From: Quillaja saponaria
Lineage: Eukaryota > Streptophyta > Magnoliopsida > Fabales > Quillajaceae
NCBI GenBank assembly: GCA_029379385.1
Contig: CM055607.1
Coordinates: 7,068,001 to 7,132,000 of the forward strand
DNA: 64,000 nt
Reading direction: 5' to 3'
The notes beneath the pieces were generated by a model. That model saw only the letters and a list, made by a program, of their open reading frames with translations. It made no database searches and was not told the DNA's origin. How positions within the stretch are numbered: position 1 is the stretch's first letter; every line of letters starts with the position of its first letter. This document shows positions 36,985-49,599 of this stretch, piece by piece. The position numbers and the translations under genes were made by a program.

Positions 36985-37980
36985 TTGTGTGCCATTTGTG
37001 GATAAACTCTCTCAGGGTATTGATAAACTGGATCCTTGTTCTATTAAATGTATTTTCTTAGAATATACTCGTACACAAAAAGGTATAGATGTTGTAATCC
37101 TTCGTTGAATCGTTTCTTTGTTTGTGTGGATGTTACCTGTTTTGAATCTACCTCATACTACATTGACTCACATGTCACTACAAATATCGAAACGGTTCTC
37201 CCATTACCTGTTCCTCTTCCATTGTTTACTAAGCGTCCTTTAAGTCCTTTTGGTTGTCTATCTTGTCCTAGTTTATGGGTTTACACTCGACACAAAGTAG
37301 ACAAGAGTATTCCAACAGATTCTGGTGCTCAACCAGTTGCTTCATTGGCTTCAGATCCAACTCATCCTAACTCTGATCTTCCTCTTGCCATTCAAAAAGA
37401 TAAACATACATGTTCTTCTGTTTATGCTCGTCCTAGTACTGCCTATCCCATTTTCAAATTTTGTTTCCTATCATCATTTCTCTCTTTCGTATTTTTCTTT
37501 AGTCATTTCATTATCTAATGTTTCTGTTCCTAACTCTGTGTTTGAGGCTTTAAAACATTCTGGGTGGAGAAATACCATGGACAAAGAGATGCAGGCTTTA
37601 AAAGACAATGATACCTGGGAACTTATGAAACTCCCCTTGGATAAGTCTGTCATTGGGTGTTTACTATGAAGGTTCATCCTAATAGCTCTATTGACTAACT
37701 GAAAGCTTGTTTGGTGGCTAAATGTTTACACTCAGGTCTATGGTGTAGATTACTCTGAGACTGTTTTTCATGTTGCTAAGATTACTTGAGTCAGAGTCTG
37801 AATCTCTCTTGCTTAATTGGCCACTGCATCAATTAAATATCAAAAATGCCTTTTTGTATGGTGACCTTGATGAATAGGTTTTTATAGAGCAACCTTCAGG
37901 ATATGTTGCTCAGGAGAAGTCTAGATTGGTTTGTAGGTTAAAGAAATCTTTGTATGGTTTGAAGCAATCTCCCAGATCTT
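36985..37980 (+). mobile_element. Ty1/copia polyprotein fragment (integrase C-terminus to reverse transcriptase)
   Basis: Plus-strand frames give DKLDPCSIKCIFLEYTRTQK (end of integrase region) and, about 500 bp on, the start of the copia reverse transcriptase (WRNTMDKEMQALKDNDTWEL, then VHPNSSID, YGVDYSET, LYGLKQSPRS). Several frameshifts and stops; no LTRs, no gag, no RNase H. A dead 5'- and 3'-truncated piece. Inserted after atattgtttgg at 36984, where the paralogous segment at 53.28 kb continues uninterrupted. Confidence 0.85.
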
Positions 37981-37984
37981 GAAT

Positions 37985-38127
37985 GAAGTAGGAAGGCTCA
38001 CTGAGCTTTGATGAAGATTTGTAGCATCATTCAAGTGAATACAGATTGAGATCACAGAAACATGAGCTTGTGATATAGCTACACCTAGTTCCGTACCCGT
38101 TAATGCAAGAACTATAAATAAAGGACC
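37985..38127 (-). pseudogene. atp6: Mitochondrial-origin atp6 C-terminal fragment (NUMT)
   Basis: Read on the minus strand from 38127 the frame gives GPLFIVLALTGTELGVAISQ, then AHVSVISICIHLNDATNLHQ, the C-terminal part of plant mitochondrial ATP synthase F0 subunit a, with a few substitutions and an open frame through the piece. It directly abuts the copia fragment on one side and the nuclear repeat array on the other. Not expected to be expressed. Confidence 0.85.
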
Positions 38128-38130
38128 GTT

Positions 38131-39180
38131 AAGGGCTGCTTGAGGTTATTTTTCAGGGTAGTGCTATCTGTGCATGGCTTTTTTTTTTTTTTTTTTTTTT
38201 TTCTCTCTAGACATAGTAGTTATGTTTGATAACAAGAGGATTGGGTTTTGTTTTAAGGATACAGTTGGATTGGCAATTACGTATAAGAAGTGTTGTTGTC
38301 CGTTTGGCAAGGATGCATCCGAATGCTCCTCTAGACAGAAAAAGGTGGGCAAAAAGAAATTTAGTACGACAGACATCTTACAATATTTAGGGGGCTGAGA
38401 TGTTAGATGGTGAGTTTTGTTGACTTATGCTTTTTGGAAATACCTATGTTGTCTGGTTAATTTCGGAATTTACCTGCCATGATCAATGAGTTTTGAGAGG
38501 TGCACAGAAGATAGGTATTCAAGTAGTTGTTCTCTCTTTCTTGTGCAAATCAAGCTGTTTTTCTTTTGCTACCTTTTTTTAAAATAAGGTTTTTGCTTCT
38601 AGTTGAGCTAATTTTTTTTCGGCAGTGCTATTTGTGCACCGGATTTTGAGCTTATTTACAGCTATCATGGTTGATTATCTCTTGAGCGAGTGCAGATAAT
38701 TTATGTAATTTTTTATTATTTTTTTCCCCTAGAATTTTGAAATAGAAGACATGTTCAGTCCAATTCAGTTCCTTTATGAAGTCTTGTCACTCATGTAGCT
38801 TTACTCCTTTGGTGTGCAACCCTTTTATAAGTGGTTTTAGCTGCTGGTTGAGCTTATTTTTTGAAGTAATGCTATTACAACAACTGTTATATGTCTAAAG
38901 CTGCTTGAGCTTATTTTTCGGGGTAGTGCTATTTGCGCACTTGATTTTTTATACCGTCTCTAAACATTTTAGTTATGTCTGGGAACAACGAGGATTGGGT
39001 TTTTTTTGAAGAAGGATGCAGTTGAATTGGCAATTACGCATGAGAAGTATGTGCTCAGTTTGGCAGGACACAGCTAAGATGTTGCATCTGATGCTGCACA
39101 AGACAACCAAAGGAAGGCAAAGAAAAAAAACTATGAGTTAATGAGAGCTGGTTGGTTGTTCTGAATTTCGATATCCATGT
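38131..39180 (+). repeat. Degenerate repeat array, left part
   Basis: Contains several repeats of a block built from gagcttatttttcaggtagtgctatt, then a T-rich run and ataacaagaggattgggttt, and a G/A-rich tail. Frames such as DNKRIGFCFKDTVGLAITYK reappear between units. Co-linear with 55085-56100. From 39180 to 40150 more diverged pieces of the same segment, no gene. Confidence 0.65.
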
Positions 39181-40152
39181 AGATATCAATTGTCGGTTGT
39201 TCTGAATTTTAATATCCAGATATCCACTTCTTGTAGCCAGGGCTTAATTGACAGCTGTCTTGCTTGGTTATCTCATGAGTTAATGTAATTGGATTTTTTT
39301 CTTTTTCTCGCTGGAAAATTTTTATTGATGTTTAGTCTGATTTCAACTTCTTTATGAATTTTATGACAAGTGTAGCTTTGCATATATTCACCCAATTCTT
39401 TGTTTTTGCTGAAATGTGTTCATAAAAAAAATAAAATTGTTTTGCTTACTTGAAAAATCATTTTACCAAACCAAAGATTCAATGAAATGTTGCAACCAAA
39501 GAAATGAAACATCGAGTCATCTGTGAATGAGGAGGGAGGTCCTCTGATTTTTGGAGAAGCTTTAAATATGAAGGTTTGCATATATTCACCCAAACCTTTG
39601 TTTGCTGAAATGTGTGCATATAAACATTTGTTTTGCTGCTTTAGTGGGTGGTAGGAATGGATAAATTATCAAATTGTTACTGAATAGGATCTTTCTAGTA
39701 TATCATCTGCACTAACTGTACCACGAGCAACATAGATGGACTATGAGAGTCAATTGGTAGTATGATGAAGTACTTGTTTGGATCTATTAGTTATGGCTAG
39801 TAACAAGAGGATTGGCTTTAATTTGAAGGATGCAGTTGGATTGGAAATTATGTATGAGAAGTGATGTCGTCAGTTTATCAATCAGGAATCATGAGGAAAG
39901 CCTCCTCCTATACCAAGGATCAGACTGCTGAATCAGGGATACAGTTTGATTGATTTTATTTGGCAATGAAATATGATTCTATATGTGGCTTTTACAAGTA
40001 AGAATATTATTAGCATGATTAAATTGTGTTTTGAATTTGTGTACAATTTTGATGTATGGTATTACAAAAGACCCTGACTTTGATTTTAATCTATGGCCTT
40101 ATTAATTAATTGAAAGTTTCATATACATATATATACAGCTATGTTTTTTAGA

Positions 40153-41343
40153 ATAAGCTCGCCTACACCATACAAGTGGAGAAGGTATGAAACAAGACTG
40201 AGATATGGAATGAATTTTCTTATTGAGGCACTGGTGTTTTCAACACATTGGTTAATCTACCCAACATGACTACCTAAATCAACTCTTTCCAAAAGCTAAT
40301 CCAAGAAAATGCCTACACCAAACAAGACCTTGACTCCTCCATTGCTCTAGTATCAGTTGCTGGCAACGATTATACTAATTTTCTAGTAAAAAATCGAAGC
40401 CTAGAGGTGAGTTTTAATTAAGTTAATTATAATGAGTTGTGGACTGTGGTTTATGTATGTTTTTTGCGTTGTTTGCTTAATTCTATGTCTCTTTTCTATG
40501 TGATAGAAGTTGCCAACCTTCACTGCATCTCTAGTGAATCAACTTTCCTTGAATCTCAAACGCATTCAAAGCTTGGGAGTGAAAAAGATAGCAGTTACAG
40601 GTTTGGAGCCACTGGGATGCTTACCACAAGTATCTGTGGCTTCTATATTTCAAAATTGCATTGAGCCCTCTCTAAACTTGATCTTCAAAACTCTCAACCA
40701 GATGTTGCTGCAAGCTATGCAAAACCTGACCCGTGAAATTAGTGAAGGAACCGTGTTCATGATGCTTGATCCAAACGGTGCTTTCATGACGGCAATAAAG
40801 AACCTGAGAAATCTTACCTGTAAGATGCAACGCCATTAAGTTACGCTTTGTTGTGTTGTAGCTAGCATGTACTTATGTTAATTCACACATCGGGTTAATG
40901 TTGCTGAACTATAGGTTTTAGTGAGTTTTAATTATGGCGGGTCAATGTCAAGTAATTTAACTTATTCTGTGAATTGTATCAAATGATATCAGAGCCAACC
41001 TACTTGATAGATTACAGTTACATAGATTAATGCGTCAAATAAAATTTATTGACAAAAGAGTGTTTTAACACTTTTAGACATGTATCATTATATAAGCGTG
41101 GGATGATATTTTTTTCATTAGATATGCATGACAATTAGAATCGATGAATCGATTGCAACCATGTTGTGTTGGTTCGATTGTGGGGAATTCATGTGGAAAT
41201 TTGAATGAGAAAAGGAGAAAATAATTATACTATTTGCCAAAACCCAGAGCTGTCACTCTTAATTTTGGGACTTAGTTAATCCTTCTCAAAATGGTTGGCA
41301 TGTAGTATATTTACCCTTAGAATCTTCTCTCCTACAACTCTAA
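40153..41343 (+). pseudogene. GDSL esterase/lipase relic 2 (3' exons)
   Basis: Exon 40153-40406 begins SPTPYKWRRYETRLRYGMNF, then is frameshifted near 40224 and continues with ALVSVAGNDYTNFLVK. Exon 40507-40819 is fully open (LPTFTASLVNQLSLNLKRIQ, VKKIAVTGLEPLGCLPQVSV). The last exon, about 41120-41343, contains FWDLVNPSQNGWHVVY in a shifted frame, with Asn in place of the catalytic His. The signal peptide and GDS exons are missing. Best preserved of the three relics; sits tail to tail with copy D. Confidence 0.8.
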
Positions 41344-41702
41344 TAGAAATGTTAATTAATTTTACAAAAATGTTATTAATTAATTATAATATGATCCGTT
41401 TCATATACGATTCCATTTTAATAAAATATTTCTTGTATTGTCCTTCTTAGGAATATATAGTTGTTCTTCAATTTGAATCCAATATATATCCCACTGTAAT
41501 CCATTATGATCTGATCCCAAATACACAAACAAATAACACTATATATTTACAAATTTTGCTCAAACACTTAGAGAAAGACAGGTTCTTAGTTATAAAACTC
41601 CAACTTCAACAAAAGAAAATATAAAAACACATATAAGTTCACTGGATTATAAAAATAGATAAACAAAGCACACCTGAAGTAACATACATACTAATCAGCA
41701 AC

Positions 41703-44700
41703 TCAGAACCAAGGCTTTACTCCCCTGTCGAAAATGACTGGCCCATATGTTGAGTTGAATATTTGAACAAGAGGTGGAAATTGCAGTAGTATGAACAGAG
41801 TGACTGGAATGCTAGCAAGAAGAGTCACAGGAATGAAAATCCATGATCGTCCATGTAATGTAAAGTACATAGCAGCACAAAATGTGATCATCATGGTTGC
41901 AATGGAGAAAAATAAGGCGGAAAGGCCTATTATCAACCTTTTAGGCAAGGCTTCAAGAAAATCTTCCTCTGCATAACGCGATGTAAGGATGCGCAAAAAC
42001 ATCATTACAGAAGTTGAAGAAGAGAAAAGTGATATGGCATCTGATATCATGAAGAGTATGAATAACTTGTGGTTTAAGAATATCGGATAGCCATTGTCAT
42101 TGTTACCACCTGGAAAAGTGAATGCTGCAGCAAACATAATGGTAACTATGAGAGCACCAACAACTGTACAAGAGCTTGCTGTCTCCTTCATCCATCTCTC
42201 ACCCTCTTTTACCAATTCTTTGTGATTCTCAGTGAACACATCTCTAGGTGTCTTCTTATCAATGTTTAAAGCCTCTTGCATATAAGGTGGGAACTATACT
42301 TTCCACCTCCTGCATATATTTAGATACAAAAATTGAATGATAACAAATAAGAAGGGAATCGACAATACAAGACTATATTATTCTCTTATTAATAGATATT
42401 GTATAAGAGTCAACATAATAGTATTATATAATATCATTATAATATACACCTAGCAAGACTTTAATCTCAAAAAAGATTCTAACACATTTAGTGTTAGATA
42501 ATCACCTTAAACCACTGTAGTTCTCTTTGCATTTGCAAAGCTGCACCTGAGATGCGATTGAGTTCTGTAAAAGGTGCTAATTCCCCAGCCACATGTAGCA
42601 TGTTATTGTTACTTGAATCTAAAGCACTTGCAAGTGCATCTTTTATTGCAAGCCCATAAACGAGGCTGAAAACTTTAGCTTGACGAAATCGAATAGCAGA
42701 AAAGAACAAGTTTCCGCCGATATTGTTACGACGCCATAAAAGATCTGGATTTGCTTTTGTTGATTCAATGATAAACTCTGATATTCCTCGTTCTGCAGCT
42801 CGAAAGATTGCTTCGTATACTAAACTTTTTGACATTTGTTTAGCATCTAAAGTTTCAATTTGCTCGCACACAATACGTAGAAGCTCAAGGGATTGCTCAT
42901 GGACTAATTTCATTTTGTATATTTTCTTGATTCCTAATTTGACACAATTAATAAAACAAATGCTATCAATTTCCCAGTGTTTGACTGTCATTATTAATGT
43001 ATGATAAAATGATGGAAATAACATAAATTAGGCCAAATAATTTTCTCAAACAGATTATTTTGCTCATTGACCACTAGTATGTAAGAGTACATTCATCAAT
43101 CCCACATTGTACTCTTTGAAAAAATTAAAATAAAAAAAATGTCACGTAGATATCATTAATTAGTATCGTGAAACCCTTCCTAGTGTGTGCGAAATGAAGA
43201 TTAAAGAACTAAATCAACTTTAAAGAGAGAGTACTAATTTTTTCAGTATGTAGTGGATACCTATAAAATTATGGATATCTGAAATTAATCTTTTCAGTAA
43301 GCTTGAATGAACTGCAACACAAAGAAAAACAATAATTAATTAAAAATCAATAAAAGAAAAGAACTAATCATGCAGCATAGGTACCTATTATATTCTCATC
43401 TCTTTCTCTTCTCTGATCATCTTCGTCGATTTTTAGTTGAATGTGATGAGCAGAGGAAGATGATTTTACCTGTATCCCTTTTTCACAAACAATGAGTTCA
43501 TGTTAATACTTTTATTTTTATTTTTTTGCATTAATAAATAAGAAATAGATTATTACAACATTTTCCTTTCCTAATTGCTACTAGAAATATATATTTATAC
43601 AACAAATTAAACTTAGTAATCTAGAATTCTGGATTTCTCATGTCGAGCATATGATTAGGACGAACTTAAATCAGGGTAATCATTTTGCTGAGCAAATATC
43701 TCACGGTTAAAAATAGTAATATACAATTAATTATAACAAAAATATGCTGATAATTATAAATATGTATATAATTGTTGTGTTTACAAAATTATCCCATAAT
43801 TAATAAAATTAACAAAAAATTTAATTCATGGTAGAAATGTGAAAGTTGTAGTACTTACAATCATAGATCCATTGTTGCCAAAATGAGAGCTTACTGCCAC
43901 TGGGGAAAGCAGAAGGTAGAGTAGCCAAACCCAAAACTAAGGTGAAGTCATCTTTGTCTGGTGTTATTGCCAAACGTGGGCATTTATCCAGCAAATCCAA
44001 GGCCATATCTAGAACAAGTCATTATAATATACACGGATTAATTGATAACTACTAGTTACATTTTGGAATCTCAAAACATGATTAAAATGTTGTTAATTAA
44101 TAAAAACAAATGCACAATAAATAAAAGTTAAAATTAAAGGTAATCATATTTAGATGTATATGTAACCTAATAAGAAGTATTCAAAGTGAGATTTTGCTTA
44201 AAAAATGGATTTTTTTTTTCTTTTTTTTTACATATGATAAAGAGAGTTAGAGTGCTAAAATATGTTTTTAAGAAAGGTAAATATATGTTATGTTCTCAAG
44301 TGTTAGGAATTTTTTTAAGTGAGAATATTTAGGAGTTAACTAAAGAAATAAATTTATTTACGAAATCATGTGAGTTTAAAGAAAGAGGTTGGAAGAGATT
44401 AATCCTCCTACAAATCATTTGCCTCAGACTTACCGAGTTGTATTCAACCCAGATCGAGTACTATATAAGCTAAAACTGATTCATGTTTAGAAAAAATTAG
44501 TTCATGCGTTTATAGAGCTAATAATTTTTTCTTCCATAAAACTTGAAGTTTTAATTTCTCATTTTAAACAAGTAATTAAACTTACTTATTCTATTTCATG
44601 TATATCTATATGTTAATAAAAATATATAATTTCTTACCCATAAGTCTGAAATAGTAGCATTGGCTAAGAAGTGTAGTACCATAGATTCCTTTTTCAGGCA

Positions 44701-46238
44701 TGAGTTCTTCTGATGGAGTGACTGAATAAAGATAGCTAGCCATTTCAATGTGACCATACTTAATAGCCAATGAAACTGGAATCAAATTGTAGTTATTTGC
44801 AATTGTGACTACTTTTTTGTTTTTCTTAATCACCCATCTTGCCATTTCAACAGTTCCAGAAGAAGTTAGAATTGCAAGAGCTGTGTATCCCTCATTGTCT
44901 CTTATTTCTATTGCTTCTTCTGACATCCATTCCAATAACTCTTTCATAATCTTAAAATGCCCGAATTCAACGGCGGCGTGAAGAGCAGTCTTGCCGGAGA
45001 ATGCAATTCCTCCACTCAGTGCATCAGGGTGGGTATTAATGAATTTCTTTGCAGCCTCCCAATTTCCAATTTGCAATGCCTTGTAAAATCTTGCATACTG
45101 AACATAATCCTTGGTGTCTGTTGATCATTGCAAATTAACTTTCTTTGTTAATTTTTTTACAAATTAAAATGATGTTTTTTCACATTCCATCTTATTATGT
45201 TAATAATAAGATCCAACAGCATAGTGCAACAACCATTAAAAAGTGAACAAGCATTTTGTTTTTTTTTTTTTTATTCACTTGGAAAATCTTGTCTTCTCAT
45301 GCAAAAATGTAATTAGGTTTTATTACATACATAGCAAAAGAAATTAGAAAAAAAGACAAAGATGTTTATACATATTTATTTACAATCAACATATGATTTT
45401 TGTTATAAAAATGATACTTCAGTAAGTTTTAATTAGTATAATTAGGATTCAAATCCTCTTATATTTCTCTTGTAACGGGATCATATCTTGTATGAAAAAG
45501 ACATACACAAAAAAAAATCTATAATTTGAGATGATCTAAATCTATCAAAATGTCAAAACAAAAATTATTTTTCTTTTTAAATGAAGTCACCTCTCAATTG
45601 CATCATATTTGATCAATTTGTGAAACCAATAATGAAATTAATTGATTCTCACAAACATGACCAAATTAAAAAAATAAATATTCTATTATCTTTGAAAGAA
45701 TTATTAAAGTGATCAGCCATTTGGTTCCCAGATGTACAGACATGGAAAACGTGTAGCAAATGAAAGTTGCCCACAAAAAGAAAAAAAAGGCAAGTAAAGT
45801 TTTTCAAGGTTTGAACATATCACCAAACATAATGAAAATTAATTCTACAATGGAGAGAGAGAGAGTAACAACCTGGAATATCAGCTGACTTATCTTCTTC
45901 TAATTCAAGACGTGTGACCATAGGTCTGTACTTAGTATACAAAGCATCCCAAGCTTTTTTGGCTGTAATATCATTCTCCATTATTACAGAAAGTGCTTCC
46001 GATCCACATGACATATGAATTGCATGTAAAGCCGCCGCATTTTTTCTTCTCCACCATTTAAACTCGGCAGTATCAATATCACAGCCAGGTGACTGGTCCT
46101 CCAAACGACTTCCCATAGATCTTGTCCCAACAAATAATTTTTCATCCAAACACGCCATTCTGCATAATTATCCCGTTTAAGAATCTCCCGAACCATTGGA
46201 GACGTAGAAGGTGGCGCTAACCCAACTTTTGAACTCAT
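41703..46238 (-). pseudogene. Copy D: near-complete gag-like/ankyrin/PGG gene with two 1-nt frameshifts
   Basis: Exons in transcript order: 46238..45873, 45117..44638, 44008..43859, 43477..43385, 43311..43261, 42933..42506, 42309..41703. Every donor is GT and every acceptor AG, and all lengths match gene B except two. Exon 1 is 366 rather than 367 bp: one base is missing at about 46101-46111, just after the DLWEVV stretch. Exon 7 is 607 rather than 606 bp: an extra G in the GGG at 42289-42291 shifts the frame after EVESIVP. Either change truncates the protein. Exon 2, exon 6 and the rest of exon 7 are clean and very close to B, so this is either a young pseudogene or an intact gene with two assembly errors. 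A read beginning at the downstream Met of exon 7 would give only the PGG domain. Confidence 0.75.
45853..45864. repeat. (GA)6 microsatellite at intron 1 donor, copy D
   Basis: Same place as in A, B and C, with donor gttgtt. Confidence 0.85.
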
Positions 46239-46370
46239 TTTATTGACTGTAAAAATAAAAAAAACAAATTTAAATGAAAATAAGTGACTCACAGATTGTG
46301 AAGGAAAGCAAAGTTTGAGAGTATGGAAGTAGCTTGTTGATTGTTGTAAGCAAGTCCACAAGTCCTGAAA

Positions 46371-46470
46371 CTAAAGAGATGTATAGCTACCACACTGCTG
46401 AAGCAAATGGAGAAATGCACTAAAGAGATGTATGGCTACCTGTACTGCTGAAGCAAATGGAGAAATGCAC
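46371..46470 (-). repeat. Tandem duplication in the 5' leader of copy D
   Basis: Two adjacent near-identical units (46371-46419 and 46420-46470), each beginning ctaaagagatgtat and containing gctgaagcaaatggagaaat. Copies B and C have one unit. The duplication lies between the TATA-like box and the coding exon. Confidence 0.7.
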
Positions 46471-46502
46471 TGGGGTCAGCAGATACTTGACTGCACCGGC
46501 TA

Positions 46503-46512
46503 GCTTTATAGC
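46503..46512 (-). promoter_or_regulatory. TATA-like box upstream of copy D
   Basis: Minus-strand gctataaagc, about 265 bp upstream of the D start codon. The longer distance than in B and C comes largely from a roughly 50-bp tandem duplication at 46371-46470 in the leader. Confidence 0.4.
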
Positions 46513-46549
46513 GAGACAATACGATATTAATTAATTAATTTCATTATAC

Positions 46550-47280
46550 TGACCAATGTACGTCCACCACGCGTTTTCACACTACAAGGATATGGAACAC
46601 TTCCATTTCACAGTTTCAGTGAGTGGCTTTGAATTGTACCATGTCATTAAAGTACCATCTACTGCTGCGTTTTTAAACCACATCCAAATAATGTAAAATT
46701 TTCTTAATTTATAGGGGCTCAAGTAAAATTTTTAAAATTTTATTAGATTGCCAGACTAATTACTAATAACAATTTCACCAATCTTATTGTCAAAGATTAT
46801 ATTTGATTATAATCTTATCGAACTTAATTTCAATTAAATAATATAAATGTTCAATATTTTGACTAGAATTTCTTTGTTCCATATGATTAGATATTTTTAT
46901 TTTTTTAAATATCATAAAAAAAAAGACTTAATTATAGTTTTAGTCTCTATATTTAGATAAAATAGTCAATTTAGTCCTTATATTTTAAAACTGTAAATAT
47001 CATCCTCATAATTTTTAAAATCATGCAATATAGTCCCTACTGTCAAATTTAAATTAATAGAAAGTGATGTAATTAACAGTTGTTTATGTGGCTTGTTCAC
47101 GTGTCATAGGGGTAAATAAAAAATTCCCAAGTGTCTTATGGACATAAAATTAAATAAACGTTATAAAATTATATTAATATTAATTTTAAAAAGTTTAAAA
47201 AAATGATTTTTCTCCTAAAAAAAGCAAACTTCCTCAGATTCACTGCAATTATTCTTCACTCCAACAAAGAATCATACCCT
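46550..47280. other. Upstream region of copy D without genes
   Basis: AT-rich. 46930-47110 contains the common plant repeat type with tagtccctac and caatttagtccttatatttt words, probably a non-autonomous element fragment. Confidence 0.45.
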
Positions 47281-47289
47281 TCCTTTCCT

Positions 47290-47580
47290 TATTGAGGTGG
47301 ATGCCAAAGAGCCGAGGTCGCCGCTGGATTAGATCTATGACCGAGTATGGAAGTGTCGAAGGAAGTGTCGCTCACAGCTTGGAGAACCTTTCTGCCTTCA
47401 GCTTTTCTAATGAAAACGAAAATAAAAAAAGTTTACGCTATTTTGAATAAATTCCAAATAGGTTAAAGTTATCCATAAATTTTGTGAAAGCCATTTAACC
47501 TTTGAGGCTTTTTTTTTACCAAACACACTTAACACTGGTTAAAGTTTTATCACTTAATTTTATTAATCTTATACCAAACA
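47290..47580. mobile_element. Decayed TIR-element end at the intron-2 site, 47.6 kb
   Basis: Same arrangement as at 21.2-21.5 kb: gagccgaggtcgcc, agatctatgaccgagta, then the subterminal block and an imperfect end ccaaacacactc, followed by intron-2 flank sequence. Confidence 0.6.
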
Positions 47581-48114
47581 CACTCTAAATTAATCATATC
47601 TAGGTGTATATGTAACTTAATAAGAAATATTCAAAGTTAGATTTTGCTTTAAAAATGGATTTTCATTTCTTTACAAATGATAAAGAGAGTTAGAGTCTAA
47701 TATATGTTTTTAAGAAAGGTAAATATATGTTATGTTCTAAAATTTTAGGAATCTGAAAATATTTTAAAAAGTTAATTAAGAAACAAAAATATTTGATGAG
47801 TGTCTTGTCAAATTGAAAATAATCAAACGAGCTTAATGATAGATGTTGAAAGGGATAAACCCTGCGTACAAATTATTTGTCAATGTTTAAATATTGGACC
47901 TCAGACTTACCGAAGCTTGTATCCAACCTAGATCGAGTACTATTTAAGCTCAAACTCATGTTTTTATAATAGAGCTAATGATTTTGTCTTCTATAATACA
48001 TGAAGTTTTAATTTCATTTTAAATGACAAGTAATTAGACTTACTTAATTATACTGTTCCATGTATATCTACATATATTAATAAATTAATATATAATTAGT
48101 TTCTAAGTTGTTAC

Positions 48115-48588
48115 CTATAAGTCTAAAATAGTATCATTGGCTAAGTGTAGCACTATAGATTCTTTTTTTAGGCACGAGCTTCTTCAATTGAGTGATTGGG
48201 TAAGGATAGCCAAGTCATTTAAATGTGACCATGTTTAATAGCCAATGAAACTGGAATCCAGTTGTAGTTATTTGCAATTGTGATTACTTTTTTGTTTTTC
48301 TTAACCACCCATTTGGCCATTTCAACAGATTCTGGAAAAAGTCAGAGTTGCTAGAGTTGTGTATCCCTCTCACTATCTCTTATTTCTATTGCTTCTTCTG
48401 ACATCAAATCCAATAACTCTTTCATAAACTTCAAATGCCCCAATTCAATGGCAGCGTGAAGAGCCGTCTTGTCTGAAAATGCAATTCCTCCGCTCAATCC
48501 ATTATTGTGGTGTTAATGAATTTCTTTGCAGACTCCCAGTTTCCATTTTGCAATGGCTTCTCAAAGCTGGCATACCGACGCTTGGTGC
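48115..48588 (-). pseudogene. Degenerate ankyrin exon 2
   Basis: Nearly full-length exon 2 with several 1-2 nt indels and a changed donor (GTAACA). Located upstream of copy D in the same relative place as the 32.3 kb copy upstream of C. Confidence 0.7.
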
Positions 48589-49259
48589 ATGTTTGATCAT
48601 TGCAAATTAAGTTTCTTTGATAATATTTTTACAAATTAAAATGATGTTTTTTCACATTCCATCTTTAAGTTAATAATTAGTTGATCAAGTTGACTGAAAT
48701 ATACTATGATCCAGTATATATTGCAACAACCATTAAAAAGTGATCAAGCTTTTTTTCCTTTTTCTTTTTCTTTTCTTTTTTTCACTTGAAAAATCTTGTT
48801 TCGATCTGAGGCAAAAATATAATTAGGTTTTATTACATACATAGCAAAAGAAATTAGAACATAAAAAGGACAAAGATGTTTATACATATTTATTTACAAT
48901 AATTGAACATATGATTTTTGTTATACAAATGATACTTCACTAAGGTTTAAGTACAATTAGAATTCAGATATTCTCATTTTTCTCTTGTAGCATGATCAGA
49001 TCCTATAAGAAAAAAGACATAAACAAAAACACAAAATCTTCAAAAATTAAACAGAAATTGGTGTTTTGCTCATAGATTCATGTATTATATAAGATGATTT
49101 AAATCTAACAATAATGTCAAATAAATTATTTTAAAAAAATTGATGTTTCACATCTCTATAAGACCATATATGATTAACATGTGAAACCAATAATCCAATT
49201 AATCGATTCTCACAAATAAAATCAAATTAAGAGGAATAAAGGTTCATTATCTTTTTGAA

Positions 49260-49565
49260 AATTATTAAAGTGATCAGACACTTGATTTACACTTACAAGT
49301 GGGACGCATGGAAAGCAAATGAGATTTGCTCACCAAAGAAAAGAGCAATTAAAAAGAACAATGAGTCCATTATCTTTGGAAAAATTATTGAAATGGTCAG
49401 TCACTTGATTTGCACAAGTCGTACAACCATTGGACACATGTAAAGCAAATGAAAGTTGCTCACAAAAAAAAAAAGCAATTGAAAAGAATAAAGTTCTATT
49501 GTCTTTGGAAAAATTATTAAAGTGGCCAAACATGGAACACGTGTAAAGCAAATGAAAGTTGCTCA
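49260..49565. repeat. Intron-1-type tandem repeat
   Basis: Three imperfect units (aaagcaaatgaaagttgctc at each end). Equivalent position to the 33.4 kb array relative to the neighbouring promoter segment. Confidence 0.7.
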
Positions 49566-49599
49566 CCAAAATATACGTCAACAAATTGGCTAGTTTTGA

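Noticed and set aside
37048..37518. 156-aa plus-strand frame as a host gene
   Set aside because: It lies in the copia fragment, joins two shifted frames and has no start or promoter of its own.
37474..37677. Minus-strand frame opposite the copia reverse transcriptase
   Set aside because: Antisense shadow; the sense strand has the recognisable domain.
46930..47110. LTR of a retrotransposon near copy D
   Set aside because: The words are typical of plant dispersed repeats, but no matching second LTR, primer site or coding part was found.
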